Below are positions 8,653 to 17,393 of a stretch of DNA of 61,761 bases, one piece after another. Location of the stretch: positions 1 through 61,761 of the forward strand of contig NZ_SCOT01000017.1 in the NCBI RefSeq assembly GCF_005502465.1. The letters run 5' to 3'. Below the pieces are notes generated by a model, which had not been told where the DNA came from, ran no database searches, and was given only the letters and a program-made list of their open reading frames with translations. Every line of letters begins with the position of its first letter. The stretch's first letter is position 1. Source of the DNA: Sphingopyxis sp. L1A2A (GTDB taxonomy: Bacteria > Pseudomonadota > Alphaproteobacteria > Sphingomonadales > Sphingomonadaceae). The position numbers were made by a program, and so were the translations under genes.

Positions 8653-9485
8653 CAGTGATCGGTGCCGAACTCGACCACCACGGTCGATCGCTGACCACCC
8701 GCCGCCGTTTGCGGCAACAGGTCGATCCATTCGCCCGCTTCCAACCCACGCATCGTTCGCGTGCCGCGAACCGGGCCATTCAACATCATGTCGAGCGCCA
8801 AGCGTGACAGCCGCCGCACCATTTCGGCCACCGTCCAACCACCGGGTATCCGCGCCTCCAGCTCCTGCCCGGCAAATAACGCCAGCCCCCGCGTCCCCAT
8901 GCTGGCGCCCGCTGCGTCCTCGCGGCGCCGGAAAGCGATCAGATGCAGCACCGGTGGCATCCCACTGGTCAGCATCTCGGCAATCGAACCCCGGAATTGC
9001 TGGGCGTCCGACCACAGCCGCGCCGGTGACCAAAAAATATGACTGGCATCGAACAGGTCGATCAGCAGCACCATCATCTTGAAGAACTCGCGCATCCGCG
9101 TCGGCGGTTCGGTTGACATCGCGGGATCGTCGTCGCTTTCGGGGACGAACATCCAGCAATGTCCACCCTGACGCCAGTCGCGCGGCAGGCTTGCGGCCAG
9201 CAGGCTGGTCGACGGGTGGTCGGGATCGGCGGCATCCAACGCGGCGTCGGCAGCGCGGCCGGCCAAAACCGACGCCGCACCGAACCGCAGGCGAAAACGC
9301 GGCGGGGCGATCAGAGCCCCTGCCCCGGACGGGCCATCATCGACCCGTTCCGGACGCAATCCCATATGGCGCAGTGCCGTTTCCAGCGCATCGGCGGACC
9401 CGCGCTGCATTGCGTCCCCGACAATCAGCGCGAAGGGTTCCGGCGGCACCGGCAGGATCAGAGCGTCACTGTTGCCCACATCCAT
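8652..9485 (-). CDS. DUF4261-like protein, coupled to AHH nuclease
   Basis: A 277-residue protein. The central part (FDASHIFWSPARLWSD) and the TRGLALFAGQELE segment resemble DUF4261 proteins, where a G-L-x-x-F-x-x-x-E-L-E pattern is typical. It lacks a signal peptide and is rich in Ala/Arg. The stop codon overlaps the start of the AHH gene by one base. The start is taken at ATG 9485, where GGAGG lies about 12 nt upstream; the spacing is long. Possible roles include partner or regulator of the nuclease. Not an established toxin-immunity pair. Confidence 0.6.
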   Translation of the reverse strand: MDVGNSDALILPVPPEPFALIVGDAMQRGSADALETALRHMGLRPERVDDGPSGAGALIAPPRFRLRFGAASVLAGRAADAALDAADPDHPSTSLLAASLPRDWRQGGHCWMFVPESDDDPAMSTEPPTRMREFFKMMVLLIDLFDASHIFWSPARLWSDAQQFRGSIAEMLTSGMPPVLHLIAFRRREDAAGASMGTRGLALFAGQELEARIPGGWTVAEMVRRLSRLALDMMLNGPVRGTRTMRGLEAGEWIDLLPQTAAGGQRSTVVVEFGTDH

Positions 9486-9587
9486 ATCGCTCGCCGACCT
9501 CCATCGGTTCGCGCTTGCATTGCAAGACTGGCGGCAATGTTCAAACGCTTAATCCAACATGTCGGTAAGTTAATATTCGCGAGCAGA

Positions 9588-11549
9588 TCAGATCGCGACC
9601 TGGCTGCCCAATTCCACCACGCGGTTGGTCGGCAGGCGGAAATATTCCATCGCGCTTTCCGAATTGCGCAGCATCCACGCGAACAGCTTTTCGCGCCAGA
9701 TCGGCATCCCGGGCTTGCTCGCCGCAATCAGCGTCTGGCGCGACAGGAAAAAACTCGTCTCCAGCATCTTGAACTCGCCGCCGCAACTCGTCACGCGCTT
9801 CAGCGCGTCGGGGACATCGACCGGCTGCATGAAACCATAATTCAGGATCAGGCGGTGGAACCCCTGCCCCAGATCCTCGAGCGCGCAGTGATTTTCCTCG
9901 CGCACGAACGGCACGTCGGCGACCTTGATCGTCAGCAGGATGATCCGCTGGTGCAGCACCTTGTTGTGCTTCAAATTGTGGAGCAGCGCGTGCGGCACGC
10001 CGTCTGAGCTCGACGTCATGAACACCGCGGTGCCCGGCACGCGGGTCGCGCTGTTCGCCGCCGATTTGACGAACACCGGGATCGGCATCGCGCCTTCGGC
10101 CATTTCCTGCTGCATCAGCTTGCGCCCGCGCGACCAGGTCGTCAGCAAGGTGAAGATGACAAGGCCGATCGCCAGCGGCACCCAGCCGCCATCGGGCACC
10201 TTGATCAGATTGGCGCCGAAATAGGCGATGTCGACGATGAAAAACACTGCCAGCACGGGCAGCGCCTTCCAAGCAGGCCATTTCCACAGCGTGAAGAGCA
10301 CGACCGACAGCAGGCAGGTGTCGATGAACATCGCGCCGGTCACCGCGATGCCATAGGCGGCGGCCAGATTGCTCGACGATCCAAAGAACAGCACCAGGAT
10401 GATCACCATGATCATCAGGAACCAGTTGACCACCGGGATATAAATCTGCCCCGCCGCCGACGCGCTGGTGTGCTCGACGCGAAGACGCGGGATGAAGCCC
10501 AGCTGGATCGCCTGCTGGGTCAGCGAGAAGGCGCCCGAGATCACCGCCTGGCTGGCAATGATCGTGGCGAGCAGCGCAAGGATGACGACCGGCACCTCAA
10601 GAAACTCAGGCATCATCTGAAAAAACGGGTCGGAAATCAGATCGGCGCGCGGCCCGGCTTCGGCAGCAAGCACCATTGCCCCTTGCCCCATATAGTTGAG
10701 CATCAGGGCCGGCAGCACAAAGGCGAGCCAACTCATCCCGATCGGTCCGCGCCCGAAATGGCCCATGTCGGCGTAAAGCGCCTCGGCGCCGGTGACCGCA
10801 AGCACCACGGCGCCCAGCGCAATAAACGCCGTAAACCCGTCGACGTAGAAGAACCGCAGCGCATTCACCGGATTGATCGTCTCGGCAATAATCCACGGAT
10901 TATCAGCGATGTGCATGATCCCGAGCCCGGCCAGGGTGACGAAATACAGCAGCATGATCGGCCCGAACAAGGCCCCGACCTTGGCCGTGCCATAGGATTG
11001 AATCGCGAACAGTCCGATCAGGATGGCGAGCGCGATCGGCACGATATAGGGGGCAAAGCCCGGATCGATATACCGCAGCCCCTCGGTCGCCGAGAGCACC
11101 GACATCGCCGGGGTAATCATGCTGTCGCCATAAAAAAGCGCGGTTGCGAACACCCCGAGCAGGATGATCGGCCAGGTCCAGCGCTTCTCGCCCGACGACC
11201 GGCTGATCAGCGCGAGCAGCGCCAGGCTGCCGCCCTCGCCCTTGTTGTCGGCCTTCATGATCGTCATCACATATTTGAAGGTGACGACCAGCATCATCGA
11301 CCAGAACACCAGGCTCAGCACGCCATAGATGTGCAGCCGGTCGGGTTCGATCGGGTGATGCCCGGCAAAGGTTTCGCGGAAAGCGTAGAGCGGACTCGTG
11401 CCGATGTCGCCGAACACGACGCCGACCGCGCCGACCGCCAGCTTCAGCTTGCCATCGCTGGCGTGGTCATGGCCGTAATGGCCGGCGTTGGCGGCAGTCG
11501 GCGCGGCCCTTTCGGCGCCGCCCGCCCCGGTTTGCGACTCAGCAGTCAT
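9588..11549 (-). CDS. kup: Low-affinity potassium transporter Kup
   Basis: A 653-residue inner-membrane K+/H+ symporter. The N-terminus carries the family block [19 protein letters not shown], followed by about 12 hydrophobic spans; [25 protein letters not shown] and [13 protein letters not shown] are typical of Kup/HAK proteins. The C-terminal cytosolic part (about residues 480-653) includes [14 protein letters not shown], usual for the family. Length is normal. It stands alone: 102 nt before the DUF4261-like start and 44 nt after the ccm operon, which runs in the same direction. Confidence 0.95.
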   Translation of the reverse strand: MTAESQTGAGGAERAAPTAANAGHYGHDHASDGKLKLAVGAVGVVFGDIGTSPLYAFRETFAGHHPIEPDRLHIYGVLSLVFWSMMLVVTFKYVMTIMKADNKGEGGSLALLALISRSSGEKRWTWPIILLGVFATALFYGDSMITPAMSVLSATEGLRYIDPGFAPYIVPIALAILIGLFAIQSYGTAKVGALFGPIMLLYFVTLAGLGIMHIADNPWIIAETINPVNALRFFYVDGFTAFIALGAVVLAVTGAEALYADMGHFGRGPIGMSWLAFVLPALMLNYMGQGAMVLAAEAGPRADLISDPFFQMMPEFLEVPVVILALLATIIASQAVISGAFSLTQQAIQLGFIPRLRVEHTSASAAGQIYIPVVNWFLMIMVIILVLFFGSSSNLAAAYGIAVTGAMFIDTCLLSVVLFTLWKWPAWKALPVLAVFFIVDIAYFGANLIKVPDGGWVPLAIGLVIFTLLTTWSRGRKLMQQEMAEGAMPIPVFVKSAANSATRVPGTAVFMTSSSDGVPHALLHNLKHNKVLHQRIILLTIKVADVPFVREENHCALEDLGQGFHRLILNYGFMQPVDVPDALKRVTSCGGEFKMLETSFFLSRQTLIAASKPGMPIWREKLFAWMLRNSESAMEYFRLPTNRVVELGSQVAI

Positions 11550-11593
11550 CGCGAGCCTTTAGACGAGCGAGCGGGGTTGGAATAGCATCCATA

Positions 11594-12244
11594 TCAGGGG
11601 GTTTGTCCCATCACGGGCGGCGACTGCGGCCCGAGCGCCTGCCGAAGCTGCGCCAGCCGCATTTCGAGGTCGGGGCGCCAGGGCGCATCGGCGGGACTGC
11701 GCGCGAGCAACTGGCTCCATACCGCCTCCGCACCCTTCAGATCGCCGCCCTGCGCCAGCGCCAGCCCGGCAAAAAACGGCGGTGCGGGGTGGGTCGGGTC
11801 GCGGCGCGCCGCCTCATCGAACGCCAGCGCCGCCGCCGGGGACATCATCCCGCCGCCATGCGCCGCCAGCGCATTGCCCAGCCCGACCCATAGGTCGACA
11901 TTGTCGGGATATGTCTCGAGTCCCTTTTCCAGCGTTTGCGCCGCCAATTCGGTCTTGCCGGTGCGCGCGAAGCCGTCGGACATGCCCAGCCACTGCGCCG
12001 CAGGGCCAAAACGATCGGCCATACCCTGCCGCTGGTCGGTGAGTGCCTCGCCAAACCCCGCGGGCTCCTCGGGCGCGGCGACAGGCTTGCCCGGCAGCGC
12101 CGGGCTGCCCTGCAGCGCATAGCCAGCCAGCCCCAGCATGACCGCGGCGCCCGCCAGCGGCCGCGCCGCGGCGGGCAGCCTGCCCAGCACAAATATCGCA
12201 GCAATGGTCAGCAATGCCGCGAGCATGACCCACAGCCAGATCAT
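11594..12244 (-). CDS. ccmI: CcmI/CycH-like TPR protein
   Basis: A 216-residue protein with one N-terminal membrane span (residues 2-22), a second short hydrophobic stretch, then TPR-type helices (TGKTELAAQTLEKGLETYPD; FAGLALAQGGDLKGAEAVW). It matches the periplasmic apocytochrome-binding TPR part of CcmI/CycH and is shorter than the full-length protein of enteric bacteria. It overlaps ccmH by ATGA at its start and is the last gene of the ccm operon. The name rests on context as much as sequence. Confidence 0.75.
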   Translation of the reverse strand: MIWLWVMLAALLTIAAIFVLGRLPAAARPLAGAAVMLGLAGYALQGSPALPGKPVAAPEEPAGFGEALTDQRQGMADRFGPAAQWLGMSDGFARTGKTELAAQTLEKGLETYPDNVDLWVGLGNALAAHGGGMMSPAAALAFDEAARRDPTHPAPPFFAGLALAQGGDLKGAEAVWSQLLARSPADAPWRPDLEMRLAQLRQALGPQSPPVMGQTP

Positions 12245-12675
12245 GCGCCGTCCTCCGCATCGTCACTCGCGCCGCGGCGGAAGCGTCCGAACGCCAGCCA
12301 GCCGCCGAGCAGCAGAAAGAGCAGCGGCCCCAGCCACAGGAACGCCGTCGCACCGTCAAACGGAGGATCGTAACTCACCCAATTGCCATAGCGCGCGACA
12401 AGCCACGCCTTGATTTCGTCGGGACTTTCCCCCGCGGCGATCTTGCTGCGCACCTCGTGCCGCATGTCGCCCGCAAGCGGCGCATCGCTGTCGGCGATCG
12501 ACTGGCCCTGACAGACCAGACAGCGCAGTTCCTCCATCAGCGCCTTCGCGCGCGCTTCCTTCGCCGGATCGCGCAGCTGTTCATAGGCGTAGGGCGCGGG
12601 CGGCAGGCGGTCCTGCGCCGCCAGCGGCACGGAAAACGCACCCAGCACGCAGAGCAGGCCGAGCATCAGCCTCAC
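12241..12675 (-). CDS. ccmH: Cytochrome c maturation protein CcmH
   Basis: A 144-residue membrane-anchored thiol-oxidoreductase of the heme ligation system. It has a signal peptide ending near AAQ (residue 21), the LRCLVCQ motif with Cys52 and Cys55, the conserved DMRHEVRSKI helix, WLVARYG and YDPPF, then a C-terminal membrane span. The start is GTG at 12675 within the stop of ccmG (GTGA overlap). It reduces apocytochrome CXXCH cysteines with CcmG. Confidence 0.93.
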   Translation of the reverse strand: MRLMLGLLCVLGAFSVPLAAQDRLPPAPYAYEQLRDPAKEARAKALMEELRCLVCQGQSIADSDAPLAGDMRHEVRSKIAAGESPDEIKAWLVARYGNWVSYDPPFDGATAFLWLGPLLFLLLGGWLAFGRFRRGASDDAEDGA

Positions 12676-13202
12676 TTCATCGCCTCCAGCTTCGCCACGA
12701 TTTCGGGCACCTGGTCGGCCAGGATCACGCCCTGAATCTGCTCGCGAATGATGCCCTTGCCGTCGATCAGGAACGTTTCGGGCACCCCCGACGAGCCGAG
12801 CGCGATCTGGACGCTACTCTGCATGTCCGATCCGATGCGGTCGAAGGGGTTGCCATATTCGCGCAGAAACATCGCGACATCCTCCGGCCGATCGCGGATC
12901 GCGATACCGTCGATCGGCACCCCCGCGGCTTTCAAGGCTTCCAGCTGCGGCGCCTCGGCGCGGCACGGGATGCACCAGCTGGCGAACACATTGACCAGCC
13001 GCGGCCGGCCGTCGGCCAGCTGGCTGCTCTTCAACCCTTCGACCCCGGCGGTCGCGGGCGGCAGGTCGAACAGCGGCATCGGCTTGTCGATCCACTGCGA
13101 CTGGATCAGCGTCTCGGCGGGCGTGACCAGCCGGTAGATGAAGGCGCCGAACAGCAACCCCATGATCGCCAGCGGCACAAAGAGAACCCAGCGGTTGGTC
13201 AT
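12672..13202 (-). CDS. ccmG: DsbE/CcmG thiol:disulfide interchange protein
   Basis: A 176-residue periplasmic thioredoxin-like protein anchored by a membrane span at residues 7-24. The active site WCIPC has Cys77 and Cys80; PRLVNVFASW precedes it and GVPETFLIDGKG follows, with the cis-Pro loop expected for DsbE. It passes reducing power to the CcmH/CcmI/CcmF heme ligation complex. ATG 13202 overlaps the ccmF stop (ATGA), and its own stop overlaps the GTG of ccmH. Confidence 0.95.
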   Translation of the reverse strand: MTNRWVLFVPLAIMGLLFGAFIYRLVTPAETLIQSQWIDKPMPLFDLPPATAGVEGLKSSQLADGRPRLVNVFASWCIPCRAEAPQLEALKAAGVPIDGIAIRDRPEDVAMFLREYGNPFDRIGSDMQSSVQIALGSSGVPETFLIDGKGIIREQIQGVILADQVPEIVAKLEAMK

Positions 13203-15169
13203 GGCGCAAAGCGCTCCTCTGATTTCCGGCGGCGCCGCGCACGCCAGATACCCAGCAGTTGCGCGCGGCCAAGCAGCGACAGCGCCGCACCCAGCGCGAT
13301 CAGTCCGCCCCCAAGCCAGATCCACCACACCAACGGCTTCCACCACAGGCGGATCTGGTAGCGGTCGCGCGTCCCGTCGTCGCTGGTCACCGGTTGCCCC
13401 AGCACCGCATAGAGCTGCCCGCCCGGCCGCGTCAGCAGCGCCGCCTCGTTGGTTTCGGTCGGCGCGGTTCCCATCAGGCCGGGGAAGGTCCGCGCCTCGG
13501 GCCGCATCGTGAACGACGCCCCAGCCGAGGTCGTCGCGACCAAAGTCCCTTCGATCGCGGTATAGTTCGGCCCGGCGATGGGTTTGACCCCGACAAATTT
13601 GACCGCGAAATCGCCGACCTTCACCACGTCACCCGGCGCCGCAGCGACCAGCCGTTCCTTGATGAAGGCGCTTTCGGCGCCCATCCCCGCGAGGCAGACC
13701 GCGACGCCGAAATGCGCGATCACCATGCCCCAGGTCGGCAGCGGCGTGCGGCGGAGGTTGCGGCCCCACAGCGGCGCCAGGCTGGCGACCGCGACGACCC
13801 CGGCGACGGTCATGCCGAGCAGCGGCAATATCCCGACCTTCCCGCCAAACAGGATCAGCGCGAACAGCACCGCCGCCCCGGCAAAGATCGCCAGCGGCAG
13901 GCGCGACCACATCTTCTTGCCGTCGTCCCTGCGCCAGCCGAGCAGCGGTCCCGCGACCATCACCAGACACAGCGCCAGCGCCAGCGGCCCGGCGACGCGG
14001 TTGTAATAGGGCGGCCCGACCGAAATCTTCTCCCCCATCGCCTCGGCGACGATCGGATAGAGGGTGCCGAGCAGGACGAGCGCGAGGATCGTCGTCAGCA
14101 GCAAATTGTTGATCACCAGCGCGCCTTCGCGGCTGAGCAGCGCAAACTTCTTCCCCTCCGCCACGCTTCCCGCGCGCAAGGCGAACAGGGTCAGCGCGCC
14201 GCCGATATAGATCGCCATCAGGACGAGCAGAAACGTCCCGCGCTCGGGATCGACCGCAAAGCTATGCACGCTCGTCAGCAGCCCCGAGCGCACGATGAAG
14301 GTGCCGACCATCGACATCGAAAAGCCGATCACCGCCAGCATCACCGTCCACGCGCGCAACGCATTGCGCGTCGCTGTCACCGCGACCGAATGGAGCAAGG
14401 CGGCGCCTGCGAGCCAGGGGATCAGCGAGACATTCTCGACCGGATCCCAGAACCACCAGCCGCCCCAGCCGAGCTCATAATAGGCCCAGTAACTGCCCGC
14501 GGTGATCCCGATGGTCAGGAAGATCCAGCTGAACAACACCCACGGCCGCATCGCGCGGGCGAAGGCCGGGCCGATCTCGCGCGTGATCAGCGCGCCGACG
14601 GCAAAGCTGAACGCGACCGACAGTCCGACATAGCCGACGTAAAGCGTCGGCGGATGGAAGGCGAGCCCGATGTCCTGCAGCAGCGGATTGAGCCCCTGCC
14701 CGTCGGGCGGCGCCACCGGCAACCGGTTGAACGGGTTCGACGAAAAGATCAGAAAGGCGAAAAAGCCGAGCCCCAGCGCGGCCTGCGCGCTCAAGGTCGC
14801 GATCAGCGTATCTTCGCGCAACCGCTTTTCAAACAGCGCGATCAGCGCCCCCGACAGCGACAGGATCGTCAGCCACAACAGCATCGATCCTTCATGATTG
14901 CCCCAGGTTCCGGCGATCTTAAAGATCATCGGTTTCAGGCTGTTGCTGTTGCGCGCGACCAGCTCGACCGACATGTCTGAGCGTATGAACAGCGCGATCA
15001 GCAGGCCGAACGCGGTCGCGGTGAGCACCCCTTGCGCGACGCTCGCCGGGCGGACCAGCGCCGCCAGATCCTTGTGCCCGCCGCGCAGATACAGCGTGCC
15101 CGCGACGAGCGACAGGCAGGCGAGCGCCGCCGCGATCCAGAGGAGGGCGAGGCCGAGTTCGGCGATCAT
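13199..15169 (-). CDS. ccmF: Heme lyase subunit CcmF
   Basis: A 656-residue polytopic membrane protein, normal length for CcmF. The tryptophan-rich WGGWWFWDPVEN heme-handling motif, HNEGSMLLW-like GNHEGSMLLW, and the histidines in AFHPPTLYVG are all present. CcmF transfers heme from holo-CcmE to apocytochrome c. ATG 15169 is chosen over an in-frame start at 15220 because the extra 17 codons fall in an intergenic palindrome and the resulting N-terminus (IAELGLALLWIAA) fits the family. A repeat separates it from ccmE by 109 nt, the only break in an otherwise overlapping operon. Confidence 0.95.
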   Translation of the reverse strand: MIAELGLALLWIAAALACLSLVAGTLYLRGGHKDLAALVRPASVAQGVLTATAFGLLIALFIRSDMSVELVARNSNSLKPMIFKIAGTWGNHEGSMLLWLTILSLSGALIALFEKRLREDTLIATLSAQAALGLGFFAFLIFSSNPFNRLPVAPPDGQGLNPLLQDIGLAFHPPTLYVGYVGLSVAFSFAVGALITREIGPAFARAMRPWVLFSWIFLTIGITAGSYWAYYELGWGGWWFWDPVENVSLIPWLAGAALLHSVAVTATRNALRAWTVMLAVIGFSMSMVGTFIVRSGLLTSVHSFAVDPERGTFLLVLMAIYIGGALTLFALRAGSVAEGKKFALLSREGALVINNLLLTTILALVLLGTLYPIVAEAMGEKISVGPPYYNRVAGPLALALCLVMVAGPLLGWRRDDGKKMWSRLPLAIFAGAAVLFALILFGGKVGILPLLGMTVAGVVAVASLAPLWGRNLRRTPLPTWGMVIAHFGVAVCLAGMGAESAFIKERLVAAAPGDVVKVGDFAVKFVGVKPIAGPNYTAIEGTLVATTSAGASFTMRPEARTFPGLMGTAPTETNEAALLTRPGGQLYAVLGQPVTSDDGTRDRYQIRLWWKPLVWWIWLGGGLIALGAALSLLGRAQLLGIWRARRRRKSEERFAP

Positions 15170-15178
15170 ATAGCGTCG

Positions 15179-15258
15179 CCCCAGCGAAAGCTGGGGCCGC
15201 TGGAAGCCTTGCCCGGCCACGCTGCGTAAACCGCCAGCGATCCCAGCTTTCGCTGGGA
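15179..15258. repeat. Inverted repeat between ccmE and ccmF
   Basis: CCCCAGCGAAAGCTGGGG (15179-15196, itself self-complementary at its ends) and TCCCAGCTTTCGCTGGGA (15241-15258) form an 80-nt inverted repeat. The pattern resembles the palindrome at 57488-57559 (a CGCGAAAGC/GCTTTCGCG-type arm). It interrupts the ccm operon and could form an attenuating or stabilising hairpin in the ccmE-ccmF transcript. Confidence 0.75.
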
Positions 15259-15278
15259 TGACGGCAAAGGAAAACCGC

Positions 15279-15713
15279 TCACGCTTTCGGTGCCTTCATA
15301 TTCTTCGGCATCTCGCCCATCTGCGGCGGCATATAGCGTTCGTCATGCTTGGCCAGGATACGGTCGGCGACAAACGTCCCGTCGGCGCGCATGCGGCCGT
15401 CGGCGACCATGCCCGATTCCTCGCCGAACAGGTCGGGGACGATGCCGGTATATTCGACCGGTACCGACGCCTTGCCATCGGTCGCGACGAAGCGGATCGT
15501 CAGGCCGTCGCTCTGGCGCTTGATGCTGCCCGCGGCGACCATGCCGCCCAGCCGCATCGCTTCGCCGACGCTAGCCTTGCCACCCGCGATTTCCATCGGC
15601 GTGCGGAAATAGGCCGCCTCATCGCGCAGCGCGCTCGCCGCGAGCACACCCGCGCCCGCGACGCCGGCCAGCGCGACCAGCGCCAGCACCAGCCGCTGAT
15701 GCTTCGCCTTCAT
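15279..15713 (-). CDS. ccmE: Heme chaperone CcmE
   Basis: A 144-residue periplasmic heme chaperone with an N-terminal membrane anchor (residues 8-28) and an OB-fold domain. The heme-binding site AKHDERYMPP carries His123, which binds heme covalently, and Tyr127. FRTPMEI, the GGMVAAGSI strand and YTGIVPDLFGEESG are typical. Its ATG overlaps the ccmD stop by four bases, fixing the start. It receives heme from CcmC/D and delivers it to CcmF. Confidence 0.96.
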   Translation of the reverse strand: MKAKHQRLVLALVALAGVAGAGVLAASALRDEAAYFRTPMEIAGGKASVGEAMRLGGMVAAGSIKRQSDGLTIRFVATDGKASVPVEYTGIVPDLFGEESGMVADGRMRADGTFVADRILAKHDERYMPPQMGEMPKNMKAPKA

Positions 15714-15865
15714 TTGCGGTCCCGCCGCAGCGCGTCGCTGCGCCGCTCGGCCTTCGCCATCGCGCGCCAGCTCGACCACAGCACCGCGCCGGTCAGCAGC
15801 GCCGTCAGCGCGTAAGCCGCCGCCACATAGGCCCATTGGCCGCTGCCGCTGATCACCCCCGTCAC
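15710..15865 (-). CDS. ccmD: Heme exporter accessory protein CcmD
   Basis: A 51-residue protein with one membrane span (residues about 10-32, AYVAAAYALTALLTGAVL) and a basic cytosolic tail, the usual CcmD design. It assists release of holo-CcmE from the CcmABC complex. The start is GTG 15865, with GAGGAG upstream, 2 nt after the ccmC stop; the stop overlaps ccmE (ATGA). Recognised from size, topology and place in the operon. Confidence 0.85.
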   Translation of the reverse strand: MTGVISGSGQWAYVAAAYALTALLTGAVLWSSWRAMAKAERRSDALRRDRK

Positions 15866-15867
15866 GC

Positions 15868-16602
15868 TCAACTCTCCTCGTCGTCGGCCAGCCGTCGCAG
15901 CCGCGCCGCGACGCGGTTGTCGGCGATGATCCGCCGCATCCGCATCAGGACAATAGCGCCGAATAACAGCGAAAAACCCAGCAAGGTCAAGCCCAACGGC
16001 CACAGCAGCGCATTGTCGATGCTCGACCCGCGCAGCGTGATGCTCGGCCCCTGATGCAGGCTGTTCCACCACACGACGCTGCGGTTGATGATCGGAATAT
16101 TGATCGCGCCGACCAGCGCATAGATCGCCGCGCCGCGCGACAATGACCCGCCGCCGCGCCGTTCGCCGTCGCCGTTGGTCAGCGCGATAAAGCCCGCATA
16201 AAGGAACAGCAGGACCAGCATCGACGTCATCCGCCCATCCCATTCCCACCAAGTGCCCCACGTCGGCTTGCCCCAGATCGATCCGGTGGCGAGGCACAGC
16301 GCGGTGAACAGCATCCCCGGCACCGCAATCGCCCGCGCCGCAATCCCCGACAATGGGTGGCGCCAGACGAGCTGGATCAGTCCGGCGATCGCCAGCGACG
16401 TCCACCCGCCCATGCCGAGCCAGGCGGCGGGGACATGAATATAGAGGATCCGCGCCGTCTCGCCCTGCTTATAGTCGCCCGGCACTTGCGTCACCCCGGC
16501 CCACGCGCCCACCAGCACGAGCAGCAGGCCGACGCCGAGCAGCCATGGCGTCAGCGGCCTGGCAATCGCCAGAAAACGGGTCGGATTCGCATAAGCGTGC
16601 AT
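15868..16602 (-). CDS. ccmC: Heme exporter protein CcmC
   Basis: A 244-residue protein with six hydrophobic segments. The periplasmic tryptophan-rich motif reads WGTWWEWDGRMTS; conserved histidines lie in YIHVPAAWLGM and near the LHQGPSI segment. CcmC loads heme onto CcmE. It is the first gene of the local ccm operon. ccmA and ccmB, which usually precede ccmC, are not in this window; the next gene upstream is a DUF454 protein 262 nt away. Confidence 0.95.
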   Translation of the reverse strand: MHAYANPTRFLAIARPLTPWLLGVGLLLVLVGAWAGVTQVPGDYKQGETARILYIHVPAAWLGMGGWTSLAIAGLIQLVWRHPLSGIAARAIAVPGMLFTALCLATGSIWGKPTWGTWWEWDGRMTSMLVLLFLYAGFIALTNGDGERRGGGSLSRGAAIYALVGAINIPIINRSVVWWNSLHQGPSITLRGSSIDNALLWPLGLTLLGFSLLFGAIVLMRMRRIIADNRVAARLRRLADDEES

Positions 16603-16748
16603 CGGTCCGCGTCCTTAGGGGAGCCCGGCGTGGGGGTCCAGCAATTTGCCCGATGCGACCCCGGCGGCGCTTGTCTTGCCTGCTGAATGAGCAAGGTCAA
16701 GCCCACCGCGACAAGTTGCTGGCGTTGCCTTCAACACGCCCCTCAATC

Positions 16749-16828
16749 CCGTTCGTGTCGAGCGAAGTCGAGACACCCATCGATCGTGCAAGCCCTCACG
16801 GTGTCTCGACTTCGCTCGACACGAACGG
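16749..16828. repeat. Palindromic repeat, family A, copy 1
   Basis: Perfect 29-nt arms (16749-16777 and 16800-16828) with core GTGTCGAGCGAAGTCGAGAC and a 22-nt spacer. Further copies lie at 30827-30921 and 36261-36346. It occupies the 262-nt gap between the DUF454 gene and ccmC, in which no gene is seen. Confidence 0.9.
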
Positions 16829-16864
16829 CAACAGAAGCCGGTGACCCGTTGACGTACAGATAAA

Positions 16865-17218
16865 TCACCCCTCCGGCCGCGTCCAGATCCAGCTGCCACC
16901 GACCGCCGCGGCGATAATCGGCACCATCATCCACGGCCACGGCGCGAACAGCAACGCCAGCACGATACTGAACGCAAAGGCGGCGCTCGCTGCAATCTTG
17001 CCCTTGCGGCTGATCGCACCTTTTTCGCGCCACGCCAGAATGTGGTGGCCAAAGGTCGGATGGTTCAGCAGCCACGCCTCAAGCCGCGGCGACGAGCGTG
17101 CAAAGCAGAAGGCGGCGAGGATGACAAACGGCACCGTCGGCAACAGCGGCAGGAACGCCCCGATCGCGCCCAGCGCGAGCGACGCCCAGCCGCCGACCAA
17201 AAACAAATGCCGCTTCAT
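16865..17218 (-). CDS. DUF454 (YbaN) family inner membrane protein
   Basis: A 117-residue protein with hydrophobic spans near residues 3-38 and 78-105. The family signature is clear: GAFLPLLPTVPFVILAAF, then CFARSSPRLEAWLLNHP and a FG-x-x-I-x-x-WREKGAI segment. Function of the family is not established. ATG 17218 is preferred: an upstream in-frame start at 17320 would translate a palindromic repeat (giving an RHCEERSDEAIQS-type leader), which is a common misannotation. Confidence 0.85.
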   Translation of the reverse strand: MKRHLFLVGGWASLALGAIGAFLPLLPTVPFVILAAFCFARSSPRLEAWLLNHPTFGHHILAWREKGAISRKGKIAASAAFAFSIVLALLFAPWPWMMVPIIAAAVGGSWIWTRPEG

Positions 17219-17274
17219 TGGCGGTGGCTTAGCGGAATTGACGACGCGCGCCAGCCCTGCTGCTGGCGCGTGGT

Positions 17275-17363
17275 CGCTCTGGATTGCTTCGTCGCTTCGC
17301 TCCTCGCAATGACGAAGCATTTTAACTCTTCGTCATTGCGAGCGAAGCGAAGCAATCCAGAGC
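17275..17363. repeat. Palindromic repeat, family C
   Basis: An imperfect inverted repeat: GCTCTGGATTGCTTCG...GCAATGACGAAG on the left and CTTCGTCATTGCGAGCG...GCAATCCAGAGC on the right, with a short AT-rich centre (CATTTTAACT). The left arm has an internal insertion (GTCGCTTCGCTCCT against GAGCGAAGC). It lies between the divergently oriented ends of the DUF454 gene start and the dehydrogenase stop. A separate 9-bp hairpin (17247-17255 with 17262-17270) lies beside it. Confidence 0.85.
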
Positions 17364-17393
17364 GTCACACCAGGACGGCCCAGGCCGTCGAGA

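Noticed and set aside
9159..10007. Open frame opposite the kup and DUF4261-like genes
   Set aside because: No domain, no ribosome site, shadow of a certain gene.
13259..14980. Long Arg/Gln-rich open frame opposite ccmF
   Set aside because: Composition is that of an antisense frame in high-GC DNA; ccmF is certain on the other strand. The same applies to the 1110-codon frame opposite alaS.
17219..17320. Longer start for the DUF454 gene
   Set aside because: The added residues translate a palindromic repeat, a known source of false N-termini.
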